From Fasciola hepatica (Eukaryota; Platyhelminthes; Trematoda; Plagiorchiida; Fasciolidae), in NCBI GenBank assembly GCA_948099385.1, contig CANUEZ040000167.1:2066001-2130000 (forward strand): a stretch of DNA of 64,000 nucleotides, in the 5' to 3' direction. Under the pieces are notes generated by a model, which was not told where the DNA came from, did not search any database, and saw only the letters and a list, made by a program, of their open reading frames with translations. A program made the position numbers and the translations under genes. Below, in pieces: positions 32,481-42,509 of the stretch. Every line of letters starts with the position of its first letter. Position 1 is the stretch's first letter.

Positions 32481-34997
32481 ATGCCCGTGACGAGGAATAT
32501 GAGGCACCAACTGGCCGCGAACGAACAATTGGACTCTTCCGGAGAACAGGAGGAGTACAGAAACACCCACTTACCGAATGAGGCAAACGTAGAGGAAAAT
32601 CTGTGTAAGCAGTATTCTTCCCGTGCCCCATTGCTTTATATGGCTATTAGAGCAGATACGGTAGTTGGTAGGGGATTAGAACCTCGGTCGTCGGCCAGTA
32701 GTAGAACTAGAATTCAGGAATTGAAAGCTGAACAGCTGCAGTTAGACATGGAACTTTTGAAGATTAGGCAGCAGCAAATATCATTAGAGCTAGAGAACGT
32801 AGCTGGTGGCGTTCAACCCAGTGACGACGAATCGACTTCAGATGAACCTCCAGGTTTAGTTCCGTTGAACTCTGTTAGGAAGTACGTTGAAGGTTGTCGA
32901 GCCTCAGCCAGTCACAGAGTTCCGGAAGACGCCGAGCCAAGAACGATTACTAATCGTCGGACCAGGTTACCGGATATAGAACTAATCAAGTTCGACGGAA
33001 CACCAAAGCGACTGTGGAAATTTCTTAGCAGCTTCAAGGCAGATGTGGCCAGCGGCTTGCGGAACGATAGAGAGAGGCTATGTTACTTGATCCACTGCTG
33101 TGTTGGAGAGGCACGAGAAACCATAGAAGATTGTGTGATGTTACCTCCTAAAGAAGGATACGTGAGAGCTATTGATATCTTGGAATCACAGTTTGGATGC
33201 CCTGATGATGTCGCTGAGTGCCTCTTAGTCGAAATGGGCAACGGAACCAAAATTAAGCCAACCGACATTACCGGCCTTGGGAAACTCGTACAACAAGTGG
33301 TAAGCAGCGAAATTTCCTTGACAGAAATGGGCTACGAATCTAGTTTGAATTGCCCCACTACGGTGAAGGACATTGTACGACGCTTGCCAGATTCCATGCA
33401 GTTGAGATGGGCAGAGATAGCCCATAAGAAACGACGAGAAGGGACAAAACCATTGTTTCGTCACCTAGTTCGGTACCTGGAAGAAAGCCTGTCAACCTTT
33501 TCTTACTGTTACGGTCAAGGAAACAGCGCATTAAGCCAATGGAAAGGGGACGAGGATACTCGTCAATCTCATGGAGTGAGAAGACGGATTAACGTGATAG
33601 CCGGCCGCCTTGATGAGAAGTGTCCTGTCTGCTGTGAGGACCACGGCTTAGAATCCTGCAGTAAATTCTTGTCCCTGTGCTACGAGGAGAGACCAAAGGT
33701 TATGCGAGACGCAGGGCGGTGTTTCAAGTGTCTGAAGCTTGGTCACAGGGCCGCTGAGTGTCGTACAATGAGTCGCTGTCTTGAACTCAACTGCTACGGC
33801 CGTCACCACACCTTAATGCATGTGCCCAGATCAACCAATACACCAGCGAAGGCCAATATTAATTCTATGAAGACGGAAGTCCCACATACCTTTATGGGAT
33901 TCGTACCGGTTAGACTGATCGGACCAAGGGGCTCGAAGGAAACATACGCCTTCCTCGATAACGGCTCAGATTCAATTCTTCTATCTTCAGCGGCGGCCAA
34001 TTCATTGGGGATTGATGGCCCACTAACGAGACTCAGTGTGACAACACTCGCAGGAACGGCGTCTCAGGTGACCTCAGAAGTGAATTTTGCTGTTCAGTCA
34101 TTAAGTGGCGATTATCAACTGCAAAATGAAAGGGCCTACACACTGAAAACACTACCAATGCAGACTGCGTACATGCCATCGGGCCTGGACTCCTGGCCGC
34201 ATTTAAAGGATGTGCATTTTGAAGAAATCAAGGACAGGACGGTTGATCTGCTGATTGGCACCAACACCCCCGAAGCCCACTGGGTCCAGTATCAACGCAT
34301 TGGTACTTCTCGTCAGCCGTACGCAGTGAAGACAGTCCTGGGGTGGGTACTCCTTGGACCTACCGGGAGGAATACTACCCAGCGGAAGTACGTAAACTGC
34401 CTAGCTTCAGAGGTGACGATGAAGTCTGAGATTCCAAAATTGTATGAAACAGAATTTGGGGACGCATCCCATAACGGAAGTGCGTCGCATTCTCTAGAAG
34501 ACAAGGTCGCCAATGATCAACACTCAGTCAGTGAGAAAACCCTGAGCACCATAGAGCGCAATTTCTATGTTGACGACGGTCTGGTTTCCGTTGAAGGCGT
34601 GCAGGAGGCCACAACTTTAGTTGAACAGCTTCGGAACGTGCTGATTCTCAGACGATTCCGACTTCACAAATGGGTCTGCAATACCGAGGCAATAATGAAA
34701 ACCGTAGCCCAAAGTGAACAGGCTTCCCCATTGATCAGCCTGAGTCCCAGTGACCCGATGATACAAAAGACGCTCGGCTTGTATTGTTACACGTTTAAAG
34801 TGGACATTCTCAATCGGCGCGATCTATCGGACATAAGCCTCTTGTCGGAGAAGCAAATGCGACACATCGTGAAAAAGGCTGGATGGGCCGGTGCTCGAAG
34901 CTATGGCGAGAATCTTCATGGCACCAGTACGACAGGACGGTTGCTGCAGGTCATTCGAAACTTTAGTGGCGGTAGGGGCCGACGACTGGTAGGTTAA
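32481..34997 (+). CDS. BEL/Pao Gag-protease polyprotein with a remnant of RT
   Basis: Open for 838 codons from the first ATG; the frame stays open upstream into the LTR from 32400. A coiled coil lies at residues 77-107 (IQELKAEQLQLDMELLK). A DUF1759-type Gag domain begins at about 163 (LPDIELIKFDGTPKRLWKF). A Cys cluster CPVCCEDHGLESC starts at 381 and a zinc knuckle CFKCLKLGHRAAEC (C-x2-C-x4-H-x4-C) spans 414-427. The aspartic protease active site AFLDNGSDS has its Asp at 493, followed by LLIGTNTPEAHW and LGWVLLGP. At about 694 the frame passes directly into FYVDDGLVS (Tyr 696), the RT catalytic box; all RT before it is gone. The last 100 residues hold decayed RT-connector pieces. Gag builds the particle and the protease cleaves it; polymerase and integrase must come from elsewhere. 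Confidence 0.85.
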   Translation: MPVTRNMRHQLAANEQLDSSGEQEEYRNTHLPNEANVEENLCKQYSSRAPLLYMAIRADTVVGRGLEPRSSASSRTRIQELKAEQLQLDMELLKIRQQQISLELENVAGGVQPSDDESTSDEPPGLVPLNSVRKYVEGCRASASHRVPEDAEPRTITNRRTRLPDIELIKFDGTPKRLWKFLSSFKADVASGLRNDRERLCYLIHCCVGEARETIEDCVMLPPKEGYVRAIDILESQFGCPDDVAECLLVEMGNGTKIKPTDITGLGKLVQQVVSSEISLTEMGYESSLNCPTTVKDIVRRLPDSMQLRWAEIAHKKRREGTKPLFRHLVRYLEESLSTFSYCYGQGNSALSQWKGDEDTRQSHGVRRRINVIAGRLDEKCPVCCEDHGLESCSKFLSLCYEERPKVMRDAGRCFKCLKLGHRAAECRTMSRCLELNCYGRHHTLMHVPRSTNTPAKANINSMKTEVPHTFMGFVPVRLIGPRGSKETYAFLDNGSDSILLSSAAANSLGIDGPLTRLSVTTLAGTASQVTSEVNFAVQSLSGDYQLQNERAYTLKTLPMQTAYMPSGLDSWPHLKDVHFEEIKDRTVDLLIGTNTPEAHWVQYQRIGTSRQPYAVKTVLGWVLLGPTGRNTTQRKYVNCLASEVTMKSEIPKLYETEFGDASHNGSASHSLEDKVANDQHSVSEKTLSTIERNFYVDDGLVSVEGVQEATTLVEQLRNVLILRRFRLHKWVCNTEAIMKTVAQSEQASPLISLSPSDPMIQKTLGLYCYTFKVDILNRRDLSDISLLSEKQMRHIVKKAGWAGARSYGENLHGTSTTGRLLQVIRNFSGGRGRRLVG

Positions 34998-35140
34998 CCA
35001 CTTGTGAGTAGGGCGTGCTTCAGTTTCGGTTCCTGTGATTGGGGCAAGAGTAAATTGTACCATTTTTGCATGGAGCCGTCTGGAGTGTGCACAGTAGCGA
35101 GTGGGAAGTTAGTAAAGCCGTGCCGGCTTTGGAAAGGCGG
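34998..35140 (+). other. 3' untranslated region with polypurine tract
   Basis: 143 bp from the stop codon to the 3' LTR. It ends in GGAAAGGCGG (35131-35140) directly against the LTR's TGTTG, as expected for the plus-strand primer of LTR retrotransposons. Confidence 0.65.
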
Positions 35141-35909
35141 TGTTGAATCTGTTTTGCCCGTTTTATTCCTGCTCATTCACACACACCAGCCTGTGCTACG
35201 TTTGAACCCGTTTGACCTATTTCTAATTCATTTGACGTTGACCACATGATTTCACGGCTACCAGTCCACATGATTCATCATCTCTCTCAAGTGTTACTCG
35301 TCTCCGTCACACACACACACACACACGCTGAACCAACACTCGGTCGATTGACTAGACCTGGACTAGACTGCTCGATTGGGCACCGAATTCTGATCGGCTG
35401 AACCCGGCAGGCATGTTTAATCACGCACATGTACCGATGCATACACACATGCACCCACACAAGATTGTGACCTGTTAGACCCGTGACTAATCGTGTATTT
35501 GCGCGCCTGAGCGAATCCCTGCCCTACTCCCTGGTTGGTCAGAGCCATCGATCGATTTCCGCCTGGTCGCCTTTCTGTTCGTTCATGTCCCTTATATGCG
35601 CGTCCCTTTCCTTGTCATTGTTAGTTGTGGTCGTTTCGTTAACCTACTTGGTGACTTGTGCCTCGGCCAATTGGCCATAGAACGTGTTATCCATTCTGAA
35701 CTGTACGGAAAGTTAGCAAACGGGGATTCCCGTGAGGACGCCACGTTTGAGGTTTGTACACTTACCCGTTTGATTGAATATTGTTTGCAGTACCACTAAT
35801 AAACCTCAGCTAGTTTGATTTGGTTTCTGAGGAGAGCGCGTCACTCCAACTCGGCCTAGACACCGAATAAAGTTGACTAAAGTTCAGAATCGGACGTACG
35901 TATCTAACA
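35141..35909 (+). repeat. 3' LTR of the young BEL/Pao element
   Basis: 769 bp. Compared with the 5' copy it has one extra CA unit and about nine base changes, three of them clustered in CACACACA versus CATGAACA near the start. AATAAA signals lie at 35798 and 35866. It ends GTATCTAACA, followed by the GCTAG duplication. Confidence 0.9.
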
Positions 35910-35929
35910 GCTAGTTAAGTCGCAGTTTG

Positions 35930-36190
35930 CTGGAGTGCTAACTGCAGGGTTCACCGATTACGCAGGGAGCGCCTGAACAGATTGTTTCTCATCTGGCTGG
36001 TGGGACTCTTCTCATTTCCTCTGGGGACCAAACATCAAGCCCAGTGAGAGCAGGTAGCAAGGCAGTACTGGCTGCAGTACTGGGGCCCCACCTGCTTTCT
36101 ATCTATACCAGTGACCTAACGGACACAGTCACTGACCTGGTTTCCTTTCCGCCGATGAATTTGGGATTTTAAGAAATCGACCCAAGGGTA
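35930..36190 (+). pseudogene. LINE reverse transcriptase fragment (plus strand)
   Basis: Plus reading contains AAVLGPHLLSIYTSDLTDTV (about 36071-36130), a clear form of the RT motif 'PQGAVLGP-LF-IY--DL'. It is preceded by a GGT-rich stretch matching the 'L--RT--V-' segment and followed by MNLGF, where the 'FADD' box should be, in a damaged form. This is the only LINE fragment I read on the plus strand. It lies against the target duplication of the young BEL/Pao element, so that element may have inserted into or beside it. Confidence 0.65.
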
Positions 36191-36528
36191 AGATAGCGGT
36201 TTATTTCGAGAAACCCAAAGCAAGCTTCACTGCGCAATCTTATGGTAAAGTTCCTACAGTCCTGCCGTGAGGTCACAATAGTGTCTTGAATAAGTGTTGG
36301 AACATGCACACGAAACAAGTGTTCTAGTTTCAGTAGCTATTTGGCTGGGCCACAAAAATGGTTGAGTGCCGAGCCAGGATGACGGTGTTTTCCAGGAACT
36401 GGTGAAGCTTGTGTGGTGATCAGAGGGCGTAGGCAAACAAGAAATTAGGAGTACGTCGTGGTTCCGTTGTATTTGCGAGTTCCTCAATTGTTTGAAATTC
36501 TAATAAAGAAGCGTTGCCTATTCTGGCC

Positions 36529-36640
36529 ACGGTAGTGGTAATTCATACTTTCTGGTACAAATTTAAAGCAACCCACACTTGCCAAAAGGCGAGACAACTA
36601 TCCCAAAGAATTAAGGAACACACTCTGTGCCCGAAGGTTC
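36529..36640 (+). pseudogene. PLE GIY-YIG endonuclease relic
   Basis: Plus reading VIHTFWYKFKA, then QKARQLSQRIKEHT, aligns with TYSFVCSCSA...GKTTRQLSQRIKEH of the PLE frames at 15.6-17.1 kb. At DNA level, CAACTATCCCAAAGAATTAA closely matches CAACTGTCCCAAAGAATCAA. The Cys pair and the YIG element are lost. It is an old fragment. Confidence 0.6.
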
Positions 36641-36700
36641 GCTGGGGCAAAGGTTGGTGATAGACAGGGAGAGAGCGAGCTCCCGTCAATTTTTAGCTAG
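36641..36700 (-). pseudogene. Possible PLE thumb relic, opposite strand
   Basis: Minus reading DGSSLSLPVYHQPLPQRTFG resembles DGKLVRPVYRKPIWTGQYTH of the PLE thumb. The plus strand GATAGACAGGG...GAGCTCCC parallels GATAGACGGGG...GAGCTTCCC at 16488-16515. If real, nuclease and thumb fragments here face each other, again an inverted PLE junction. It is short and the match is partial. Confidence 0.35.
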
Positions 36701-38362
36701 CCCGTCATCGGTGGACTAATCATAAAGTATGCTACTTGAAGGAAGTAAGAACTATCTGGAGTGTGTTGCAACGGGTGTTGTCAGTGGTTTTTGCTTTTTT
36801 TACAGCCAAAGTGATCTGTGTTCATAAACTGAGATCATTCGTGTTTAGTGCCGACTTCGCCCTGGAGTTAGTGGGACGGTTTTGAGCAGCCAGGTCCTTT
36901 GTGTGATCATGCTCTGTGTCAGTGATGACTGAATTTTTGATTATGTGTCTTAGACTATTAATGCCAATAATATTACTGGTATGTTTATTGACCATGTTCA
37001 GGAGGCAAGTGGAGGGCCTGACCAGTGAGCACAGTTTTACAAAGCAGCACAAAATATTCACAATTTTAAGTTAGAATTCACATGTGTCAGTAGCAGTACG
37101 ATAAAGCCGGGCGGTGTTTGGGTGAACGAAAATGGTAACCGTCTAAGCGGTTAACGCAAATGGGTTGCGGTTTCAGGACGGGGCAATGCGAAGATTCGGC
37201 CACGCGTGGAACTGCTCAGGAAGAGTCATAAGGGTGTGTGGAGCACGGAGAATATATGATAATTGTGTGAACAGATAATTCTGGAGAAGTTCAAGTAAAT
37301 TGGAGGTAAACAGACCAAAAAATAGGCGGATGAAACATTTGGATACCTGAACGGCCTATATCTAGAACCTGAGAGAGAGATGCAAAAACTACTAACCGCA
37401 CATGAAAGAGAATAGCACCAGTATGGGGTTTTGGAAGTACAAACAGAGATGTCAGCGGCGCAGAGATAAGTTCATTTACACTGATTTCATTTGGACAAGC
37501 AATTAAGCCAGGAGTACCGTGGGCTGAAATATCTAGTGAAAGAAGGAAACTGTGGAATAAATACTCATAAGTCGGATAAGTTTATTGTGGTTGACTTTTC
37601 AAAGTAGTTCCTTGGCGATAAGGAAGGAAGGGCTTTTCAGTATGGTATACTGTCGGAGCACCATGGATGGTAGTTGGACCTTCAGGTTAGGAATTCAAAA
37701 TAGAGTCGTCGAGGAGGCAGACGGCCGTAGATAGAATATGCAGCAGATGCTCTAAAGCAAACTCGAAGAGCCCATAAAGTGGGATGAATAAAAACTCGAA
37801 AGCCTGTTGTTGTGGCCTGCAGAGAGCTGGACCCGAGGCAGTGGCGGGTATTAACTGTGTGTGGGAAGGAACCTCTTTTACGATTACGGTATAAAACACA
37901 CCGCCTTGTCTCAGCCAACGGCATGTGCCTGGTATTTTGCATCGAAGTAATCATGGTTGCCCCTGGTGGCAGGTCACGAACTGAGGCCGGAGCTGAGGCG
38001 GGCTCACCAGGCGCGACTGGCCTTTCATAGGGGACACTTTTGGGGTAGAAAGCAGGGTGGGCTAAGATGGCATTGGTTCACTTAATGAGGGATAAAGGGG
38101 TGAGAATAAGGAGCAATGGTTGAATATCAGCCAGTAAGTGCTACAATGCAATATGAACGAGTATTAGAGGGCACACCCCTTCAGATTCTTCGATCTCGCT
38201 TCTCATGGAAGTCAACGACAGAAGGCCATTGAGCTTCAATCGCGTGTATTCTCACAGGACCTGAATACAGAAGCCGCAAGCTGGCATGTGTCGAGGAAGT
38301 GCGTCGGGAGTAGTGCTCGCGGTTGCCGCGTGCGCGGACTATACAGTCAAACGAGAGCCAGA
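36701..38362. other. Purine-rich unassigned stretch
   Basis: No gene recognised. The plus strand is purine-rich from about 37080 to 38160, like the minus-strand family Y copies, but I could not match the 3' terminus, so it is left unassigned. A tRNA-like A-box word (GTCTAAGCGGTTAACGC, 37141-37157) is followed too closely by a weak B-box (GGTTTCAGGAC). Minus frame 37682-37954 and plus frame 37812-38030 lack motifs. Confidence 0.35.
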
Positions 38363-38367
38363 CTGGG

Positions 38368-38744
38368 TGTAACGACAGGTGGTAGAAAATCCCCCTAGAA
38401 CCTTTGCAGTTCCGTGGATTTCCTAACTTCACTCACTTGTTTACACTATTGACATGTCTTTACGAACTGTTTGTTTTTATGGACCAGTTGTTGTTTGTTC
38501 GCACCCAGAGCGCTACTTTGTCATATCCTTGTCCTGGACCTGCGTGACGCACGTGCTCCTTGCTCGCACGCCGCAATTCGGTTTCTCGTTTGTTGAGTCC
38601 TTGTGATCTCATTATTGAGGTTTGTATCTTTTTGGTGTCACTGTTCATTCAATAATCTAGTATCATAGAATATGACGGATAATCGCCTCTTGATTTCAGG
38701 ATCCGTTGTGAATTTGGCAACCCATTGCTCAAACGTGCGTTACA
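38368..38744 (+). repeat. 5' LTR of the older BEL/Pao element
   Basis: Starts TGTAACGACAGG and ends GCGTTACA. The central 220 bp are nearly identical to the 3' LTR (3 differences), while the first 69 and last 88 bp hold 25 differences. The bases after it, ATACTCAGTAG, contain no TGG-type primer site. Confidence 0.8.
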
Positions 38745-38974
38745 ATACTCAGTAGATCATTTTGGAACGATAACAACACGCCAAATGCCAAGAAAAGGAT
38801 CGAAGACATTGGAATATGGGCAGGAAGTAATACGGCAGGTCACTGGGGAAGTTTTAGTTACCTGTGATCTTTTAGTTAATGTTGGATTGTATAATCCTGT
38901 CAGTGCTAGTGCATGTGTTACTGAGGGCAATATGGATTTTACCGATGTGGACCTATAAAGGCTGAGGATATCAG

Positions 38975-40249
38975 ACCTAGAACAACAACTGTTATCAGCT
39001 AGACAACAGGCCCAGGAAGCAGAAAAGAAGTGTAGACAGAAAGAGCGTGATCATGAGACCAACGACTATGACACTTCCAATAGATCAGGGCAAAATAAAA
39101 TAGGAAAACTTAGCGGCTTTCGCCGACTATAAAATACCAACGATCGATTTGTCAAGAATAAAACTAACGGTTTTCGAAGGGCGATCTGAACACTACTGCA
39201 AGTTTGCCAAGCAGTTCGAGACGTTCGTCGAAAATGAGGTAACCGACCCCGGGCAAAGGCCTCTCTATCTGACTCACTATTGTCGGGGCCGAGCAGGAGA
39301 AGCTATCGACGGGTGAACCACGCTCGACCTGGAACAAGGCTACACCCGAACAAGGAAGATTCTAAGGGACCTGTTTGGCTAGATTTTCAAAGTAGCCCGT
39401 AACCTAATAGAGGGCGTGATGGTAGAGGCAAAAATAACCAAGAGCAGTGTCTACACAATGGCCCACGTGGCGATCGAAATGCAGAACTGCTCAACTGCCC
39501 TCGACCATTTAGGTTACAGGGCTGACCTAGATGCAAAGCACACTTTGAAAGGCATAGTCCGTCACCTTTCTCCCGAACTACAGGGTCGGTGGTCGGAAGA
39601 AGCAGAACGAATAAGCCGAAGCGGCCGGGAGGCTAACTTCGAAGACGTGACCCAATGCTTGAACAGGCAAACCAAGATAGCTGACAGCAGGTTCGGCCGA
39701 CTTACCCGGGACAGTAACCGAGCAAACAAGTCTAGCACTAGCCAGGCTCAAGCCACAGCTCGGGAACAGTCGAAATATCAACAATGGACCAATGCGTACG
39801 CCATTTCACGAGATGCCACGGCGCAACCAAGTTGCAGATCCTGTGACGCTAGCCATGGACTACCAGAGTGCTCCATGTTCGGCAACGCCACAGTAGACGA
39901 GCGGTGGGGAATGGCGAGAATGGCGGGAGCGTGTTTTGTTCGTTTCAACACCAAGCACCGGGCGGCAGCTTGTAGGACGAGGAACCGATGTGGTTATGAG
40001 GGCTGTACGAGCAGACACCATGAATTGCTGCACCAAGCGAGAGTAACCTTACCCGAGACGAGTACCAAACCCAGTGTTATTTGTTCAACGTCGCGGTCTG
40101 CCAGTAAACCGGTACGTTTAGGCGGGGTTGCCGTGGGAGTAGTGACCACAACTGGGTGGTCAAAGCGTTGGCTTTCGCCGATAGTGGATGTGGCACTACT
40201 CTGGCGAAAGAGCATTTTGCCGACAGACACCGGCTTGCCAAAAGCATGA
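38975..40249 (+). pseudogene. BEL/Pao gag relic
   Basis: Plus reading gives a helical, probably coiled-coil start (DLEQQLLSARQQAQEAEKK, about 38970-39030). Then comes a DUF1759-like stretch with stops: SRIKLTVFEGRSEHYCKFAK and PLYLTHYCRGRAGEAIDG (about 39150-39315). The 277-codon frame 39416-40249 follows with the rest of Gag. Its Cys region reads CRSCDASHGLPEC, then CFVRFNTKHRAAAC, where the second Cys of the zinc knuckle is Arg. The frame then runs past the protease in the wrong phase, so gag and protease are out of frame here. Confidence 0.75.
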
Positions 40250-40653
40250 CGTCGTCAGCAGTGAGCACGGTGGGCGGAACACAAGTAATGACTGCCGGCC
40301 GGTTGAGGTTGCAACTCATCTCTCTAGACACTAATGAACAAATTGGACCAGCAGAGGCATTCACGTTAGCTGATCTTCCCATGCGAGCACCAAGGTCGGT
40401 CAACGCAATATTGACTAGTTGGCCCCACCTGCAGGATGTGACCGTTGTAGGCTGGGAAGACGACGAAGTGGATTTTCTCATCGGCCGCGACATGCCAGAG
40501 GCGCATTGGGTACTTGACCAGAGAGTGGGTGAACGCCAGGCACCTTATGCTGTACGCACGGCTCTGGGATGGGTGTTATACGGTCCGGCAGGGGTGCGTG
40601 GTCCCATAACTACGTATCCGCCGAAACGGACAGCATTAAAAGGAGTTTCATGA
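40156..40653 (+). pseudogene. BEL/Pao aspartic protease relic
   Basis: 165-codon frame with the active site AFADSGCGTTL (Asp codon 40180-40182), followed by the usual downstream marks SWPHLQDV, FLIGRDMPEAHW and VRTALGWVLYGP. The protease domain itself looks intact. It lies in a different phase from the gag frame it overlaps, so production would need a frameshift, either programmed or mutational. Cleaves the polyprotein in the family. Confidence 0.75.
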
Positions 40654-40779
40654 CTTCGGAAAAGAAGGACCATCGTTGTCTCAAGAAGATCTCTTCGCTC
40701 TACCAACGGTGCAGCTAGGTACTAGAGGCCTTAAAAACAGCTCGGGGTTCCCCTCCCATGGGGAACACCTGCTGACCCG

Positions 40780-41800
40780 TGGACCGATAACCGAAACTAT
40801 GTTCTCCAAAGTCTACTACGACTGAAAGTACGCTTCATTCGAGACCGGGAGCTGTGGGAACGACACTCGGAATTAATGAAGCAAAATGAAGCTTTCGGCT
40901 ACGTTGAAAAGGTGCCTGCCAACACCGACGGCCGAAAGGGTATCTGGTGTCTACCTCACTACCAGGTTATCAACCCCAAGAAACCCGTAAATCTGCGGGT
41001 GGTTTTCGACTGTGCGGCCAAGTTCCAGGGCAAGTCGTTAAACGATCGCCTACTACAAGGACCCGGCTGGACCACATCAATAATCGAAGTTTTGTGCCGT
41101 TTCGGAGTGAGTAAGGTGGCCCTGCCCGCCGACATTAGGGAAATGTTTCACCAGGTAAAAATACCGGTAGTAGAACGAGATGCGTAGCGTTTCTTTTGGT
41201 GGGAAGAGAGCGACCGGGACAAAGCAGTGATAAATTATAGGATGACCGTCCACCCCTTCGGAGCCATATAGTCACCATTCTGTGCGAACTACGTCCTTCG
41301 GGAAGCTGCGAACAAACTTGAGAGTCTGGTCCATCGGTCGGTGGAAAATAGAGTCAGCAGGAATCTCTACGTCGACGACTACCTTGGATCATTCAATGAT
41401 ATAAAATCGGCTCTAGCGCAGTTCAGAGGCCCGACAAGATTGCTGGAATAAGGTGGCTCCCATCTAACAAAATGAACTTCGAAGGCTCCAGAAGTGCTCG
41501 AGGTCGTTCCGTACCACGAGAAGGCCGAAAAAGTCAGAGGTTTGAGGGGTCCTCCACTTCCTATCGAAAGCACTTAAGGAATGCAATGGGACTCGGAAAC
41601 GGACGATTTTGTTTTCGAGCTAAACGTTCCTGAGTTGCGAGTAACCCGCTGTCTCTAGTCTGTTCCACCCGCTCGGTTTTATCTCATCCTGGCCGTTACC
41701 CGGAAAGATCTTGCTGCAGCGGCTGTTCCGTAAGAAAGTTGATTGGGATCAGTCACTGGACAGAGAAGACCGGCTGGACTGGGAAGAATTTTTGAACACT
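40780..41800 (+). pseudogene. BEL/Pao reverse transcriptase relic
   Basis: Frame 40876-41187 carries VNLRVVFDCAAKFQGKSLND ('K-RVVFD-AAK--G-SLND') and ADIREMFHQVKIP, the first catalytic box with its Asp. A stop at 41185-41187 follows. The same frame then reads YRMTVHPFGAI, stop, SPFCANYVL ('HPFGATSSPFCA-Y') and NLYVDDYLGSF (about 41362-41394), the second catalytic box with both Asp present. More stops follow. The catalytic residues survive but the frame is broken in several places. Confidence 0.8.
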
Positions 41801-41829
41801 GAAGAAATTAGGGGACATAAGGATTCCAC

Positions 41830-42270
41830 GATGTTTGACTCCTGGCCATACGGTGCGGACTGGAGAACTACATACATTTTCTGATGCATCCGAAGTCGGT
41901 TATAGAGCTGTGGTATACGGACGATGGTGCACAGGAGATAGACAATATACTACGAGGATCCTGTTCGCTAAAGCCCGCGTCGCCCCACTGAAGTCGGTCT
42001 CGATCCCACGCCTTGAACTCAGCGCAGCCGTGTTGGCAGTCAGGGTGGTGCAAACTGTGAAGAGATGTTCGATCTCTACATTTGGTCGGTGAGCTTCTGG
42101 ACGGACTCAACGATAGTACTTTAGTATATCAACAACGTCCGGGGCCGGTTTAGTACTTTTGTCGCTAACCGACTCACGATTATCCACGACGAATCAGCCA
42201 TGGACCTGTGGAAGCATGTCAGGTCTGGCGATAATCCAGCCGATCTGTGCTCCCGGGGTGAGACCAACTT
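41830..42270 (+). pseudogene. BEL/Pao RNase H relic
   Basis: The 85-codon frame from 41835 holds FSDASEVGYRAVVY (first catalytic Asp) and KSVSIPRLELSAAVLA (catalytic Glu). After a shift, FWTDSTIVL, stop, YINNVRGR (from about 42094) supplies the third catalytic Asp, and NPADLCSRG closes the domain at about 42230-42257. The active-site set is still readable but split over two frames. Confidence 0.75.
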
Positions 42271-42509
42271 CAGGCAACTAGACACGTGGACGAGAGGGCC
42301 AAACTTCCCGCAAGTGGCTTAACAGGACTGGCCCGTGTTAGAGTTAAAACCCCTACGGAAGTAGAACTGAAGATCGAAGGCGCCGTGACAGCGGCCAACG
42401 TCGTCGAAACGACATCCATTCTATCGCGATTGGTCAGGTTTTCTTCCTGGATGAGGACACTTCGTTCATTAGTCTGGTTAGCCAGGTTCAGGTTTGAAAT
42501 TTACTAGTC

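Larger units (their letters stand above)
31665..35914 (+). mobile_element. Young, internally deleted BEL/Pao element with target duplication
   Basis: The 4240-bp element (31670-35909) is flanked by GCTAG on both sides (31665-31669, 35910-35914), a perfect 5-bp duplication as expected for BEL/Pao. LTRs of 767 and 769 bp start TGTTG and end TAGCA/TAACA. The internal region is only about 2.7 kb, against the 4-6 kb usual for a full BEL, because most of pol (RT body, RNase H, integrase) is missing. What remains is one long open frame for Gag and protease. LTR identity (about 9 substitutions and one 2-bp CA-repeat change) indicates a recent insertion. It would depend on proteins supplied by a full relative. 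Confidence 0.9.
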
